Assembly (NCBI GenBank): GCA_020152595.1
Contig: JAIGNY010000690.1
Location: 502,501-566,500, forward strand
Direction of reading: 5' to 3'
DNA length: 64,000 bases
DNA from: Chiridota heheva
Lineage: Eukaryota; Echinodermata; Holothuroidea; Apodida; Chiridotidae
The position numbers and the translations under genes were made by a program. Shown in pieces: positions 35,986 through 47,900 of this stretch. Below the pieces are notes generated by a model, which was given only the letters and a program-made list of their open reading frames with translations, was not told where the DNA came from and searched no databases. Every line of letters begins with the position of its first letter. Position 1 is the stretch's first letter.

Positions 35986-36466
35986 TGTTTTATGCCGAAA
36001 GGAAAATTTGATAAGATCTTCATTGTTCTATTTTGATTTGTTTCATATTGTTCATCCGACCGTAGTGCTTGATCTGTCAAATGTCCGTTGATGAAAATTC
36101 AATCATACAGAAATTCAAAAGTGTTTGTTTTAAATTTCAAAAATACCTGAATACAGTAACATTTATGAAGTCAATATTGCTAATTTACTATTGTCGGAGA
36201 TATGAGGACAATATATTTTTACGTGGTTTTATGCGTTTTTTTCAATTATTTTGCTTTCCAATTTTCCAGATACAATAGTATGAGAGTTTGTAAAGGCCTA
36301 TCAACAACTACAGATAACATTAATCTCTTTGCTCAAAAATCTACTGGCAATCATATAAGTACCAAAAAACCCATTTTTACAGCTTACGAAATTTGTATAC
36401 ATACTGGTTCAAATATACTTCTGACAATCTGCAAATCTGACACCTGAAAACTTCCATACTTGCTCT

Positions 36467-36766
36467 TTGATCCCCTATTTGATATACAAATCGATACGTC
36501 CCAAACATAAACATATGAATCGTGCCCAGCATTCATTTGCATCTGACAAATTGCCACCAGAATTTAGAGGAAAAGTTTCTTACATTCTCCACCACAATTT
36601 GATATCAATGGATAATTACAATCTATGTGAGCTTGATCGTCTCCGCTTTCCAATTGAATCCACTTTTAATTGGAAAAGTCATAAAAGGTTGGTTTTGCAG
36701 AACCCAGTTAAAAGGATTATAAACAAAATTAACAAACAAATTTCAGAATCGGTGGCACAATACTAG
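36467..36766 (+). CDS. Unrecognised open frame with duplicated SDKLPPE segment
   Basis: A 99-codon frame ending in TAG. It contains AQHSFASDKLPPEFRGK, then HHNLISMDNYNLCELDRLRF and LVLQNPVKRIINKINKQ. The composition looks more protein-like than most frames here, and the SDKLPPE block is conserved in a second diverged copy 570 bp upstream, mostly with amino-acid-conservative changes. I do not recognise the family. There is no clear promoter or splice site. It may be a decayed mobile-element or gene fragment; it may also not be a gene. Confidence 0.25.
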   Translation: MIPYLIYKSIRPKHKHMNRAQHSFASDKLPPEFRGKVSYILHHNLISMDNYNLCELDRLRFPIESTFNWKSHKRLVLQNPVKRIINKINKQISESVAQY

Positions 36767-38222
36767 GATTCGACATTTGAGGGTCACAAACAATGAAACT
36801 ATGATATGTTTGTTATGGGGACCTGGGCGCTAAATTCCCAATGGGCCTCGTGGCTCTCGTTGGACCATTGCTCAGAATTTTCATCAGCCTGTCATACTTC
36901 TTAGTATAACAATCTATAAACAAAAAATAAAGACCCTGTTCCTCTCAGATTTTCGCGTTCGTTATATTACGCAATGAAACAGAAATTAAGAAATTCAGTG
37001 CAACAAACACAGATTTCTTGTTGGCAAACTGACAAATTTCAATTTACATTTTCATGACATAGTATCAAAACTACTTCTTTGCCATATCCAAACGTTAACA
37101 TTAAAATGGGATCAACTATCAGATTATCTTTTTTTTGGAGAAGAACTGCAATATCACCCTCATATTGATGGGCTTACCGCAAAAGAATCTAAGTTTATAA
37201 TGGTAAGAAAATTAGACCTAAACGAGCTGTCGTGAACCCGGTGAAAAATACTTACATTTTAAGAAATTGTGAAAGGTTGATGTCTTAAATCACAAGAGAC
37301 CGTTTATAAGATATAGAAAGGATATCCAACATGATGTAAATCCATCAACAACCAATCTCTTGTGAATGTTATTTGTTATCACAACGTGGAAATATACAGT
37401 TCAATACATCTGCGTATAGTACCACTTATAGATTGCTTATATATGTACACAGACTTTCACTCGGGTTTGTTGTGATATGTTGGCCGACAAAACATGTAAT
37501 GCTGGAAAATAAATGTTTTCAATCAATTAAAAACATTGTAAATGTGCATAAATAACTAACAAAGAAAATTTCAATTTGTTTTTGAAGCTAAATTCTATAG
37601 ATAAAGTTTTTGAAATTTCGAAGAAATAATAGCACTTTAAAAACATCCCATTGATAGTAGGCCTATTTCTTCTCCGATATAGGTACTTTTAGTACTATGA
37701 AATGATATTTTCCTAAGAAAGTGTAAAGTTTTCGAACTCATCTCCATTTAACGTCTTGGAGAAATATTATATACTTAAATAAAGCTACATAAACTTGTTA
37801 CAAGACATCATGGTCCCAACTGTATACCGTCTGAAATTTGCCACTAAAATATGTATCAACCAATAAATAAAGTGTTACCCATAAATATTTCTGTACATTG
37901 TGTTCTGATTATCAGTCCAAGACTCTGCGAGAGAAATCTTAATTTTAAGGATCACTCAGATATTTAAAGTAAGAACTTTATGCGACGGAGGCCGTAACGT
38001 ACTCATAATGCACCACACGTGCCATGTACTATTACGGTGTACTGTAGACAAATTTAAAATGGTTCTTACATTTTTTAAGTAATTAGAAGGGAAAAAAGTG
38101 TGAATATTTTCAAATATGATAACAAAATATACAGAAAGCCATGGATTCATGGATTCGATTTCGAGATTGGTTAGATTTCTTATGCAAAATCTCTCTTTTG
38201 GTGTGGATATTTCCACACTTAA
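36767..38222. other. Unannotated stretch
   Basis: Around 37080-37215 a plus-strand frame reads GEELQYHPHIDGLTAKESKF, which looks coding but is short and unrecognised. Nothing else is identified. Confidence 0.35.
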
Positions 38223-38436
38223 ACGTTTACCAAACAAATCCATGTTATACTTGAGTGATAATTAAATAGATGTTAGCCGTTTACCAAGAATGCCATGTTA
38301 TACGTGGGTGTTAATTAAATAAATGTTACCGTTTACCAAAGAAAGCCATGTTATACGTGGGTGTTATTTAAATAGATGTTACCGTTTACCAAAGAAAGCC
38401 ATGTTATACGTGGGTGTCAATTAAATACATGTTACC
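38223..38436. repeat. ~53-bp minisatellite, 4 copies
   Basis: The unit contains CGTTTACCAAAGAAAGCCATG and TTATACGTGGGTGTTA. Starts of GTTTACC at about 38225, 38279, 38331 and 38384. Confidence 0.93.
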
Positions 38437-39315
38437 CTGTAATTACTGATTACCATTGAAGTCACTTAATGCTTTGCTTTAGAATCCCTAAAAGTAAATA
38501 ATTCTAAATGATCGTTACAATTAAGATTTATGCAGGACTGATTACAATTTCATTTATAAACCCATAAACTTGTGGGTGGTATCAGTTTCATGCATGACAT
38601 AGGGGTAACGTGTGTATGCATTGCCACTTTCTAAATATTGGTACCTGTACCGCATGTAAGTGAATCTGATTAGGCTAATGATACGTCCAAATTGGTCACA
38701 GGTGTCCTAAAACCATCTTTATTACATCGATTGACTTTTAGAAAAAACTAATATTTAGGTGACAGCATTTTTATAGAAGCATTTGACACAGAGCAACAAT
38801 TTACAAAGAATAGTCGTGGAAAGTAAGTGTATTACAAAGTTGTGCAAAACATGATGCATACGTTATGGGACACGGTAAATCAGTTTATATTGAATAGGCA
38901 GAAATTCGATAAAAGACTTTTATCTTAAACATCAAATACTTTTCAATCAATTGCGCATTAGAGAGAAGTTACTTGTATGATTCCTTGCTAACGTTACCAC
39001 ATTAAAGTAAGCGTTAAGGACTTATTATATATGAATGCGATAGACCAGTGTCCTGTCAAGAGAAGGTCATTGACTCTCATCCTCACCATTATGGAAATGG
39101 GAATAAGCAGCGACCGTATGGGTCTTTTTGGCACAAAATCATTTGAAAGATAATTTAAGTAGTGAACCATATTCATCTTATATAAATGATGATGGTAATA
39201 GTAACAAAACTGAAAAAAATATTAAAACTTTTACTCCGTTAACGAGATATGCAAGTTTTATTGATTTATGTGGAAATGACATCATAGCCTCACATTTCTC
39301 ATTTTTGTATATTAT
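38437..39315. other. Unannotated stretch
   Basis: No gene or repeat recognised. Confidence 0.45.
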
Positions 39316-39588
39316 TTAAGGAAGATATTGTCCCATTAATAGATTCAGAAGTGAGCGCCGTTGTACTAGTAACGTCACTACCGGTTTTCAATTTTCCTTA
39401 TTGATTACGAAAACTCCGTGATGTTATTGATAACAAACGTAGGCCCATATGTTCAGTACTGCGGATGTGTGGTCAATGACATCGCAGATTTCTCGCGATC
39501 AACGGAAAAATTGAAAACCGGAAGTAACATTACCAGCACGACGGCGTTCACTTCTGAATGTATTCATGGGCCGATACCTTTCCCTTAA
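39316..39588. mobile_element. Foldback TTAA-ended MITE with ~90-bp arms
   Basis: The left arm (39316-39405) and the inverse of the right arm (39500-39588) share ATTCAGAAGTGA-CGCCGT, CCGGTTTTCAATTTT and flanking text with scattered mismatches. Both ends are TTAA (39316-39319, 39585-39588). No coding sequence. Confidence 0.8.
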
Positions 39589-40530
39589 ATGTTTTCTGAG
39601 ATTTTATGAATTAATCATTGGGCATGTCAGCATGGAATTGAAACTTACCAAATATACGCTGTGTGTCTTTTCGATATCTACAGATAAACATGAATACAAA
39701 TAGCCTATCCCTTTTAAACATAAATATTTCAATCTGAAATAAACACATTAAAAACATACAGGTTTGACCAGCACATTCCTGGTTTGATAAAACGATCTGA
39801 AATTATTCGCCTTCACCTTCAAGTGGAACTTATCAAACTTTCAATCAATTATGAAAATGACAGAAAGCATTACCTACTCTTAAAATCAAATAACTTTAAT
39901 TTGCGGCTAGACTCCCAGTAGAGAAAATCCTATCCTTCATTCCATTTCTCCGTGAAATCAAGATGAACAAATTTCAATTCGTCCTTGGATGTAAATGACA
40001 AAATACATTCAGCTTCTCTCTAGACATTGTTCTTACCAGTTTTTGAAGGACAAGACATTTTACCATCATGACCGCTAAAATTAACATAGTGTTAATTTAT
40101 CATTCTAACTGTTTTGATACAGTATCAATATAATCCCTTGGTCATTGCCCCATAATGATATTTTTCTAGTTCCTAATGTGAAATGATGTTGCTGTATGAG
40201 CCACATAACAATTCGTACATAAAGCTGTAATTGACTTGCCTTGAGCCAAATTGAGCTAAACATTTACCACTGTGCACTATAGTTTAATAAAATATGTTCT
40301 AGTCCGGCTGTATCAAACACTTATCTCTAAAGGTCTAGCCAAAGCAGTTCTTGTTGAGCAATATCAAAAGTTATTAATGTAGGTATTATTTGGAACAAAG
40401 TGGTAGCCTCGTGTTAATATTCAATGGGGATTCAAAGGAAGTTTAATTTTCTTAGTTCTAATGCAAACTTATATTAGTATATGGATGGGATGTTCTGTAT
40501 CTCGTTTAAATCGTTTTCTTTTATTTACAG
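39589..40530. other. Unannotated stretch
   Basis: No gene or repeat recognised; it may be an intron upstream of the candidate exon at 40531. Confidence 0.4.
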
Positions 40531-40641
40531 ATTATATCTACGTAATTAAATACAACGTTGAAAATGAGGGCCTTCATTAGATGGTCCGGATTCTTAGTTC
40601 ACATTATTCTCGTCCTTGCTCATCTTCAGACGCAGCTTCCG
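40531..40641 (+). CDS. Candidate coding exon with start codon and signal peptide
   Basis: The acceptor TTCTTTTATTTACAG ends at 40530 and the donor CTTCCG|GTGAGT starts at 40642. The ATG is at 40564, giving 26 codons: MRAFIRWSG followed by FLVHIILVLAHLQTQLP, a basic start and hydrophobic core typical of a secretory signal peptide. It ends in phase 0. The mature part would lie in later exons, which I could not identify. The longer open frame that continues past the donor runs into the ATATC repeat and is not real coding sequence. Confidence 0.5.
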
Positions 40642-40684
40642 GTGAGTTTCGGTGAACATTTCATGACACTTACATTACAGAGCA

Positions 40685-40866
40685 TATTATGTCATATTAT
40701 TTCAGAATATATCGTCTCATATCATATCGTTTCACATCATATCACATCATATCGTTTCATATCATATCGAATCATATCTATTATATCACTTCATATCGTT
40801 TCATATCATATCGTATCACGTTATATCGTTTCATATCTTATAGTATATCATAGCATATCATATGAG
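40685..40866. repeat. Degenerate ATATC/ATATCGTTTC tandem repeat
   Basis: Five- and ten-base units of the type CATATCATATCGTTTCATAT are repeated with variation. Confidence 0.85.
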
Positions 40867-43391
40867 GAAGTTTTGTCAACAACTCCTTGATCATATTATA
40901 TTAGATTACACTTCTTTTGCAATTCTTCATATGATTTATTTAGATAAACTTTATTATCAATATACAAAAGGTAGCTATTCTTTGGGATATTAGTAACTGA
41001 ACAGATAAGGCGTGTTAATCAAGAAATTGCAAACAATAGGCTATTTAAAAATGTAACTGATTTTACATTTTTCATTCCTTTTCTGTTTGATTATTATGAC
41101 ATAACCTAGGTATTAACAATCACGCATTCACTCTTACTGTGGTCTCTGTGGTACAGTTTTTCATACAGTAAATATTTTTTCCCATTCCTACAATTAACAT
41201 TTAGGAATAAATGCCACGTGGAAGGTATCACAAGAAAACGCTGTCATAACTTTTTTTCTCAAATATACCTTTACTCTGCACTTTTTTATATTGAAATGAA
41301 TACACATGGCGTAATGTCAAAGGTTACAGACAATACTTAATCAAGTTTCTTCATAGTTAGTGGTCATTGCTTTTGTTTTGGTGTGATCTTGACAACTAAT
41401 TTAATAAGACCGTCATTTAATACAGCTAAATTTGCTTGAAGACCCACCACAACCTACATAATAATTCAATCCCTTTGCTAATCTAATTTCTTAACACATG
41501 CGTGTGGCTAGGCCTCAGTATTTAACATCGTAAATATCGGTATGATTATTTTACCGCCACTTCAATCTTTAAACTAAGTAAAAATAAGTATTTTCATTCG
41601 CCGTTGCGAGTCCGTACCCCATTGTGTTGATTCACACGTATAGAGAGTCAATTTCATGAAGTCAATGGTGTATGGAGTAACGAGGCAACGGTATTGTATA
41701 AAATATCTGTAGACTCTGAACTATATATATTATGTTGGAAGAAAGATGCAATGCGCGTTTGCTATGATTGGTACCAAACATATGCTTTCTTCTTGCTTTG
41801 AACTTGTTTTCGTTTTGATTTATTATTTCGATTGAATCAATAACTTGTCATAGATTTTTAATTTTAATATTCCAAAACAGACTCCATTTCACTCTTATTA
41901 ATTTTGCCAAGCAACCACAGGTACATGGAAGTATCTTTAGAAGAACATTACCATGAAGTTATTGCATAGTGCGTGTTATACCCCAGTTAATTTATTAAAC
42001 AAGGCAATTATTGATTTTCGCCAACGCTAATATACACAGGACTTCCGTTAAAGGGGAAAAACATTAAAATATATTCTTTTGTAAGCGCATACAAATCAAA
42101 TATCAAGCACATTTAGACCTTTACCAGTTTACTACCTTTTACTTACTCTCCGGGAGATTACTTTACTAACGGAACAAGAACGAACGATTTCTTGCATTGA
42201 GATAGAGACCAAAAAGCGTTCTTCTGATATTATCCGTGAAATTTAACATTTGCAATTTGAAATATGTCCATGAATACATTTAAGCATTTTCAACCTGTTA
42301 AATTTCAGAAGTACATAAAGTATTTAACTTTGCTTGACAAAAGGTGCATTATGATGTTCTTTTGCACAATCGTGTCTCAAATTTTTAACAAATAGGAGAT
42401 TTGCAACGTCAGGTGTTTGAAAGAATCCTTAAATAAGAACCTCTAACATATTGTTTGTTCTTTTCTCATATATATTGAATAGTTTCCTCCAGTTCCATCA
42501 CCCAATAAACAAATCAAACAAACCAATTTTACGTGGTATTTCTGTTCAGGGTTCTGACAAAACAACAAATTATCTAGGCCCAGACTAATTTCAACATTCA
42601 AATCCAATCAGGTCACTTGTAGCAGATATGAAACAGGCAGTAAATCCGAGACAATGTTGCCTATAATTTTATGAAAGCTAAAGTTCGTTGCAAATTGTAT
42701 AATACGAATGGTTTCCTCCCTAAAACGAGAGAATATTGTTTATAGGAAAGTTAGGATAGCAAATACATTCAAACTAAATTAGGGCATAAACCATTTAATA
42801 TCAGTTCTCGACGTGATCTCATTAAAGAAGCAAACGCATTTAGAATAATTCCTGTTGTCTGGTTGTATACATAAGATCAGAGGGAAAATGTACTTTGTCA
42901 CATCCGGATATCGCATACACACGATACGGTGTTGTAGTATTATGAATCTATTGTGAATAATAAAAGAAATTAGTACGAATATATGTTGCGTTTGATTTAT
43001 AAATCCATTTGACGTTTTTAGACACGTTTGTTAGCAAAACAAAGAGAACGGTTGTCTTATAAATCAAACGGACGTGACATGAATGTGTAACTCTGCCATA
43101 TTGTTTATTAAACCTTCACAAGTTCCACCTAAATTAAATATTTTTGTAGTTAGATTTGGAAGTTCACATGATAGAAGACAATCACAGAAGAAAAAAAATC
43201 GAAACTTAATATCTTCTACACACAACAGGAATATTCCTTTTAAGGTATTGTGAGTTATAAGTGAAGAAGAAATTGTCATTGGTGCTCGAATGCAATGATC
43301 ACTGGCAATAGAATGCTGTAAGTCCGATTGTCAGATTTCCCCTTTTCTGCTTTTTGCCGCTCTTTCACTTTATGAAATGTAACACAAATAC
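40867..43391. other. Unannotated stretch
   Basis: AT-rich; no gene or clear element. A short inverted pair around TTTGATTTATAAATC occurs near 42990 and 43055. Confidence 0.4.
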
Positions 43392-43393
43392 TA

Positions 43394-44485
43394 TAGACCT
43401 TTTTTATATCGGAATCGGTAATTTCCGGAAATCTCATTTAAATAATGTCACATGGGCGAAATTCACGTGACCATAATGGATTAATCAAATTCCGGGAAAT
43501 CCTGATTGTCTGCACAATTTACTAGCGTATTGGTTCAAGCCCATTAAAAATACAATTTCACACAATAATCAACAGTACCGTTTATACACACACAAATAAG
43601 CACTTCACTGAAACTTAAATGGTAGCATAATTTGATGAGGAAATTCCATACCAAACAGAAAACTTTGTATAAACTGTATTCTCTCCATTCACACAATTTT
43701 TCCGATATGCAAAACTAGTTGTTTCATTCACAGATAACAAGGAATTTGTTGCCGAAAGTTTTCGATACTATTTAATATTTTGTGAAGTGAGGGCACCGGC
43801 ACAATTTCATACCATCAGGCTCTTCGCACTGAACGTCAACGTTTTAAAATTTGAACGATTCTTGCCAATTTCAGTCCTTTTTTGTGTTTCAAATGTGCAC
43901 AAATATTTTTAATGTTTCGTAAATGTTGAGGGAATGTGAACCCCAAAAAACATACATAATTTCCGTTCACAAAAACAACATTTTAACGTGCACACTAGGC
44001 GTAGGGACCTACAAGTACCTAAACGTACGTGAGGCCAAGTTTTAACCTTAAATCTTACCTGGTTATCGCGTATTCCTCGATTGCGACAGTCTGAAGGAAA
44101 GATTTCCTATCCTCGTGGAAAATGAAAAACATACCCATAAGTGGAAAATGAAAAACATTCCCATAAGTGGAAAATGAAAAGCATTCCCATAAGAAAACAA
44201 ATATCCAGGCAGAGCAGTTGGAACTTTGACGCAAATTTAGATACTTTGCGTGTGCATAACACAAAGTTTATATATTTCACATAACGTCTAAGTACGTACG
44301 TACGTGTAATGTACTATTATGTACGTGCGCACAAGCTTATGAGGGTAATACGCGCGTATTGTTGTTGTTTACGATTTTCCCTGCAGCTGATTGGTTGGTT
44401 AGCAAAAAGGAAAATTCCCCGGCATTTTATTGGTTAAAGTACCCTGACGTTTTACGTTCGGCTAAACTCGGTTTAAAAAGGTCTA
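43394..44485. mobile_element. TA-flanked MITE-like element, long copy
   Basis: The ends are TAGACCTTTTT and its inverse. TA lies outside both (43392-43393, 44486-44487). The left portion (AATTTCCGGAAATCTCATTT, AATAATGTCACATGGGCG, TTCACGTGACCATAATGG) and right portion (CTGATTGGTTGG, GGAAAATTCCCC, CGTTCGGCTAAACTCGGTTT) match the short copy at 59884-60258. The middle, about 700 bp, is absent from the short copy and includes a 26-bp minisatellite. No transposase seen. Confidence 0.75.
44115..44193. repeat. 26-bp minisatellite, 3 copies
   Basis: The unit is GTGGAAAATGAAAAACATTC plus CCATAA, at 44115, 44141 and 44167. Confidence 0.92.
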
Positions 44486-44938
44486 TAGATCTAGTGTAGA
44501 TGAACGATCTTATGTTTTAGAATAGTCCAACACGTCTTGAATAATTTTCATGGTATTAATTAGCATATTCTTGCAAGATTTTCATGAAAAGACTTATGCA
44601 CAAAAAGTATATTTATATGCAATATATCTTCCCTTCTGATGTAAATAAAACAGAGTAGAAGTATTAACTTTTCTGATGCTCGTTTGAAATGCAACATTGT
44701 TGCTAATTATCTACTTACGCCTGAAAAGAAAGCAACAACCTCATTATACTTTATCATTTTGAATAATGACCTAAATTCGACTTATGAGATTTCAGAAGAA
44801 AAATACAAGTTTTAGGTTCATTCTGGCAAACAAGAAGATAAGAGGTCCATTATTATACAGTAATATATACGTACGAAAAGAAGAAAAAAAACGCGTCGTT
44901 CCCAAATTTGATTTATTTTTATTATTTCAAATTTGATA
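44486..44938. other. Unannotated stretch before the 93-bp satellite
   Basis: No gene recognised. Confidence 0.5.
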
Positions 44939-44939
44939 A

Positions 44940-47900
44940 TAGATTGAGTTCGGCAACGTTTATATGAGGGTGACATGAACGAATTAGAGACATTGAATGA
45001 TCGAGGGAACATATTCATAGCTTTTTAAAATGTAGATTGAGTTCGGAAACATTAATATGAGAGTAACATGAAAGAATTAGAGACATTGAATGATCGAGGA
45101 AACATATTTATAGCTTTTTAAGATATAGATTTAATTCGGAAACATTTATATGAGGGTAACATGAACGAATTAGAGACATTGAATGATCGAGGGAACATAT
45201 TTATAGCTTTTTAAGATATAGATTGAGTTCGGAAACATTTATATGACTGTATGAGGGTAACATGAGGGAATTAGATACATTGAATGATCGAGGGAACATA
45301 TTTATAGCTTTTTAAGATATAGATTGAGTTTGGAAACATTTATTTGAGAGTAACATGAAAGAATTAGAGACATTGAATGATCGAGGAAACATATTTATAG
45401 CTTTTTAAGATATAGATTGAGTTTGGAAACATTTATATGAGGGCAACATGAACGAATTAGAGACATTGAATGATCGAGGGAACATATTTATAGCTTTTTA
45501 TGATATAGATTAAGTTCGGAAACATTTATATGAGGGTAACAAGAAAGAATTAGAGACATTGAATGATCGAGGGAACATATTTATAGCTTTTTGAGATATA
45601 GATTAAGTTCGGAAACATTTATATGAGGGTAACATGAAAGAATTAGAGACATTGAATGATCGAGGAACATATTTATAGCTTTTTAAGATATAGATTGAAT
45701 TCGGAAACATTTGAATGAGAGTAATATGAACGAATTAGAGACATTGAATGATCGAGGGAACATATTTATAGCTTTTTGAGATATAGATTGAATTCGGAAA
45801 CATTTATATGAAGGTAATATGAAAGAATTAGAGATATTGAATGATCGAGGGAATATATTTATGCTTTTATGATATAGATTGAATTCGGAAACATTTATAT
45901 GAGAGTAATATGAAAGAATTAGAGACATTAAATGATCGAGGGAACATATTTATAGCTTTTTATAATATAGATTGAATTCGGAAACATTTATATGAGAGTA
46001 TCATGAAAGAATTAGAGATATTGAATGATCGAGGGAACATATTTATAGCTTTTTATGATATAGATTGAATTCGGAAACATTTATATGAGAGTAACATGAA
46101 AGAATTAGAGATATTGAATGATCGAGGAACATATTTATAGCTTTTTATGATATAGATTGAATTGGAAACATTTATATGAGAGTATCATGAAAGAATTAGA
46201 GATATTGAATGATCGAGGAACATATTTATGGCTTTTTAAGATATAGATTGAGTTTGGAAACATTTATATGAGGGTAACATGAAAGAATTAGAGACATTGA
46301 ATGATCGAGGAACATATTTATGGCTTTTATAAGATATAAATTAAGTTCGAAACATTTATATGAGAGTAACATGAAAGAATTAGAGACATTGAATGATCGA
46401 GGGAACATATTTATAGCTTTTAAGATATAGATTGAGTTCGAAACATTTATATGAGGGTAACATAAGGTAATTAGAGACATTAAATGATCGAGGGAACATA
46501 TTTATAGCTTTTTATGATATAGATTAAGTTCGGAAACATTTATATGAGGGTAACAAGAAAGAATTAGAGACATTGAATGATCGAGGGAACATATTTATAG
46601 CTTTTTATGATATAGATTGAGTTCGGAAACATTTATATGAGAGTAACATGAAAGAATTAGAGGCATTGAATGATCGAGGGAACATATTTATAGCTTTTTA
46701 TGATATAGATTGAATTCGGAAACATTTATATAAGAGTATCATGAAAGAATTAGAGATATTGAATGATCGAGGGAACATATTTATGGCTTTTTAAGATATA
46801 GATTGAGTTTGGAAACATTTATATGAGGGTAACATGCAAGAATTAGAGGCATTGAATGATCGAGGGAACATATTTATAGCTTTTTAAGATATAGATTAAG
46901 TTCGGAAACATTTATATGAGGGTAACATGAAAGAATTAGAGACATTGAATGATCGAGGGAACATATTTATAGCTTTTTATGATATAGATTAAGTTCGGAA
47001 ACATTTATATGAGGGTAACATGAAAGAATTAGAGACATTGAATGATCGAGGAACATATTTATAGCTTTTGAGATATAGATTAAGTTCGGAAACATTTATA
47101 TGAGGGTAACATGAAAGAATTAGAGACATTGAATGATCGAGGAACATATTTATAGCTTTTTAAGATATAGATTGAATTCGGAAACATTTGAATGAGAGTA
47201 ATATGAACGAATTAGAGACATTGAATGATCGAGGGAACATATTTATAGCTTTTTGAGATATAGATTGAATTCGGAAACATTTATATGAAGGTAATATGAA
47301 AGAATTAGAGATATTGAATGATCGAGGGAATATATTTATGCTTTTTATGATATAGATTGAATTCGGAAACATTTATATGAGAGTAATATGAAAGAATTAG
47401 AGACATTAAATGATCGAGGGAACATATTTATAGCTTTTTATAATATAGATTGAATTCGGAAACATTTATATGAGAGTATCATGAAAGAATTAGAGATATT
47501 GAATGATCGAGGGAACATATTTATAGCTTTTTATGATATAGATTGAATTCGAAACATTTATATGAGAGTAACATGAAAGAATTAGAGATATTGAATGATC
47601 GAGGGAACATATTTATAGCTTTTTATGATATAGATTGAATTCGGAAACATTTATATGAGAGTATCATGAAAGAATTAGAGATATTGAATGATCGAGGGAA
47701 CATATTTATGGCTTTTTAAGATATAGATTGAGTTTGGAAACATTTATATGAGGGTAACATGAAAGAATTAGAGACATTGAATGATCGAGGGAACATATTT
47801 ATGGCTTTATAAGATATAAATTAAGTTCGGAAACATTTATATGAGAGTAACATGAAAGAATTAGAGACATTGAATGATCGAGGGAACATATTTATAGCTT

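Noticed and set aside
40558-40890. 110-codon secreted protein ending in Ser/His/Tyr/Ile repeats
   Set aside because: The part after 40641 is the ATATC repeat read past a GTGAGT donor; only the first 26 codons are kept as a candidate exon.
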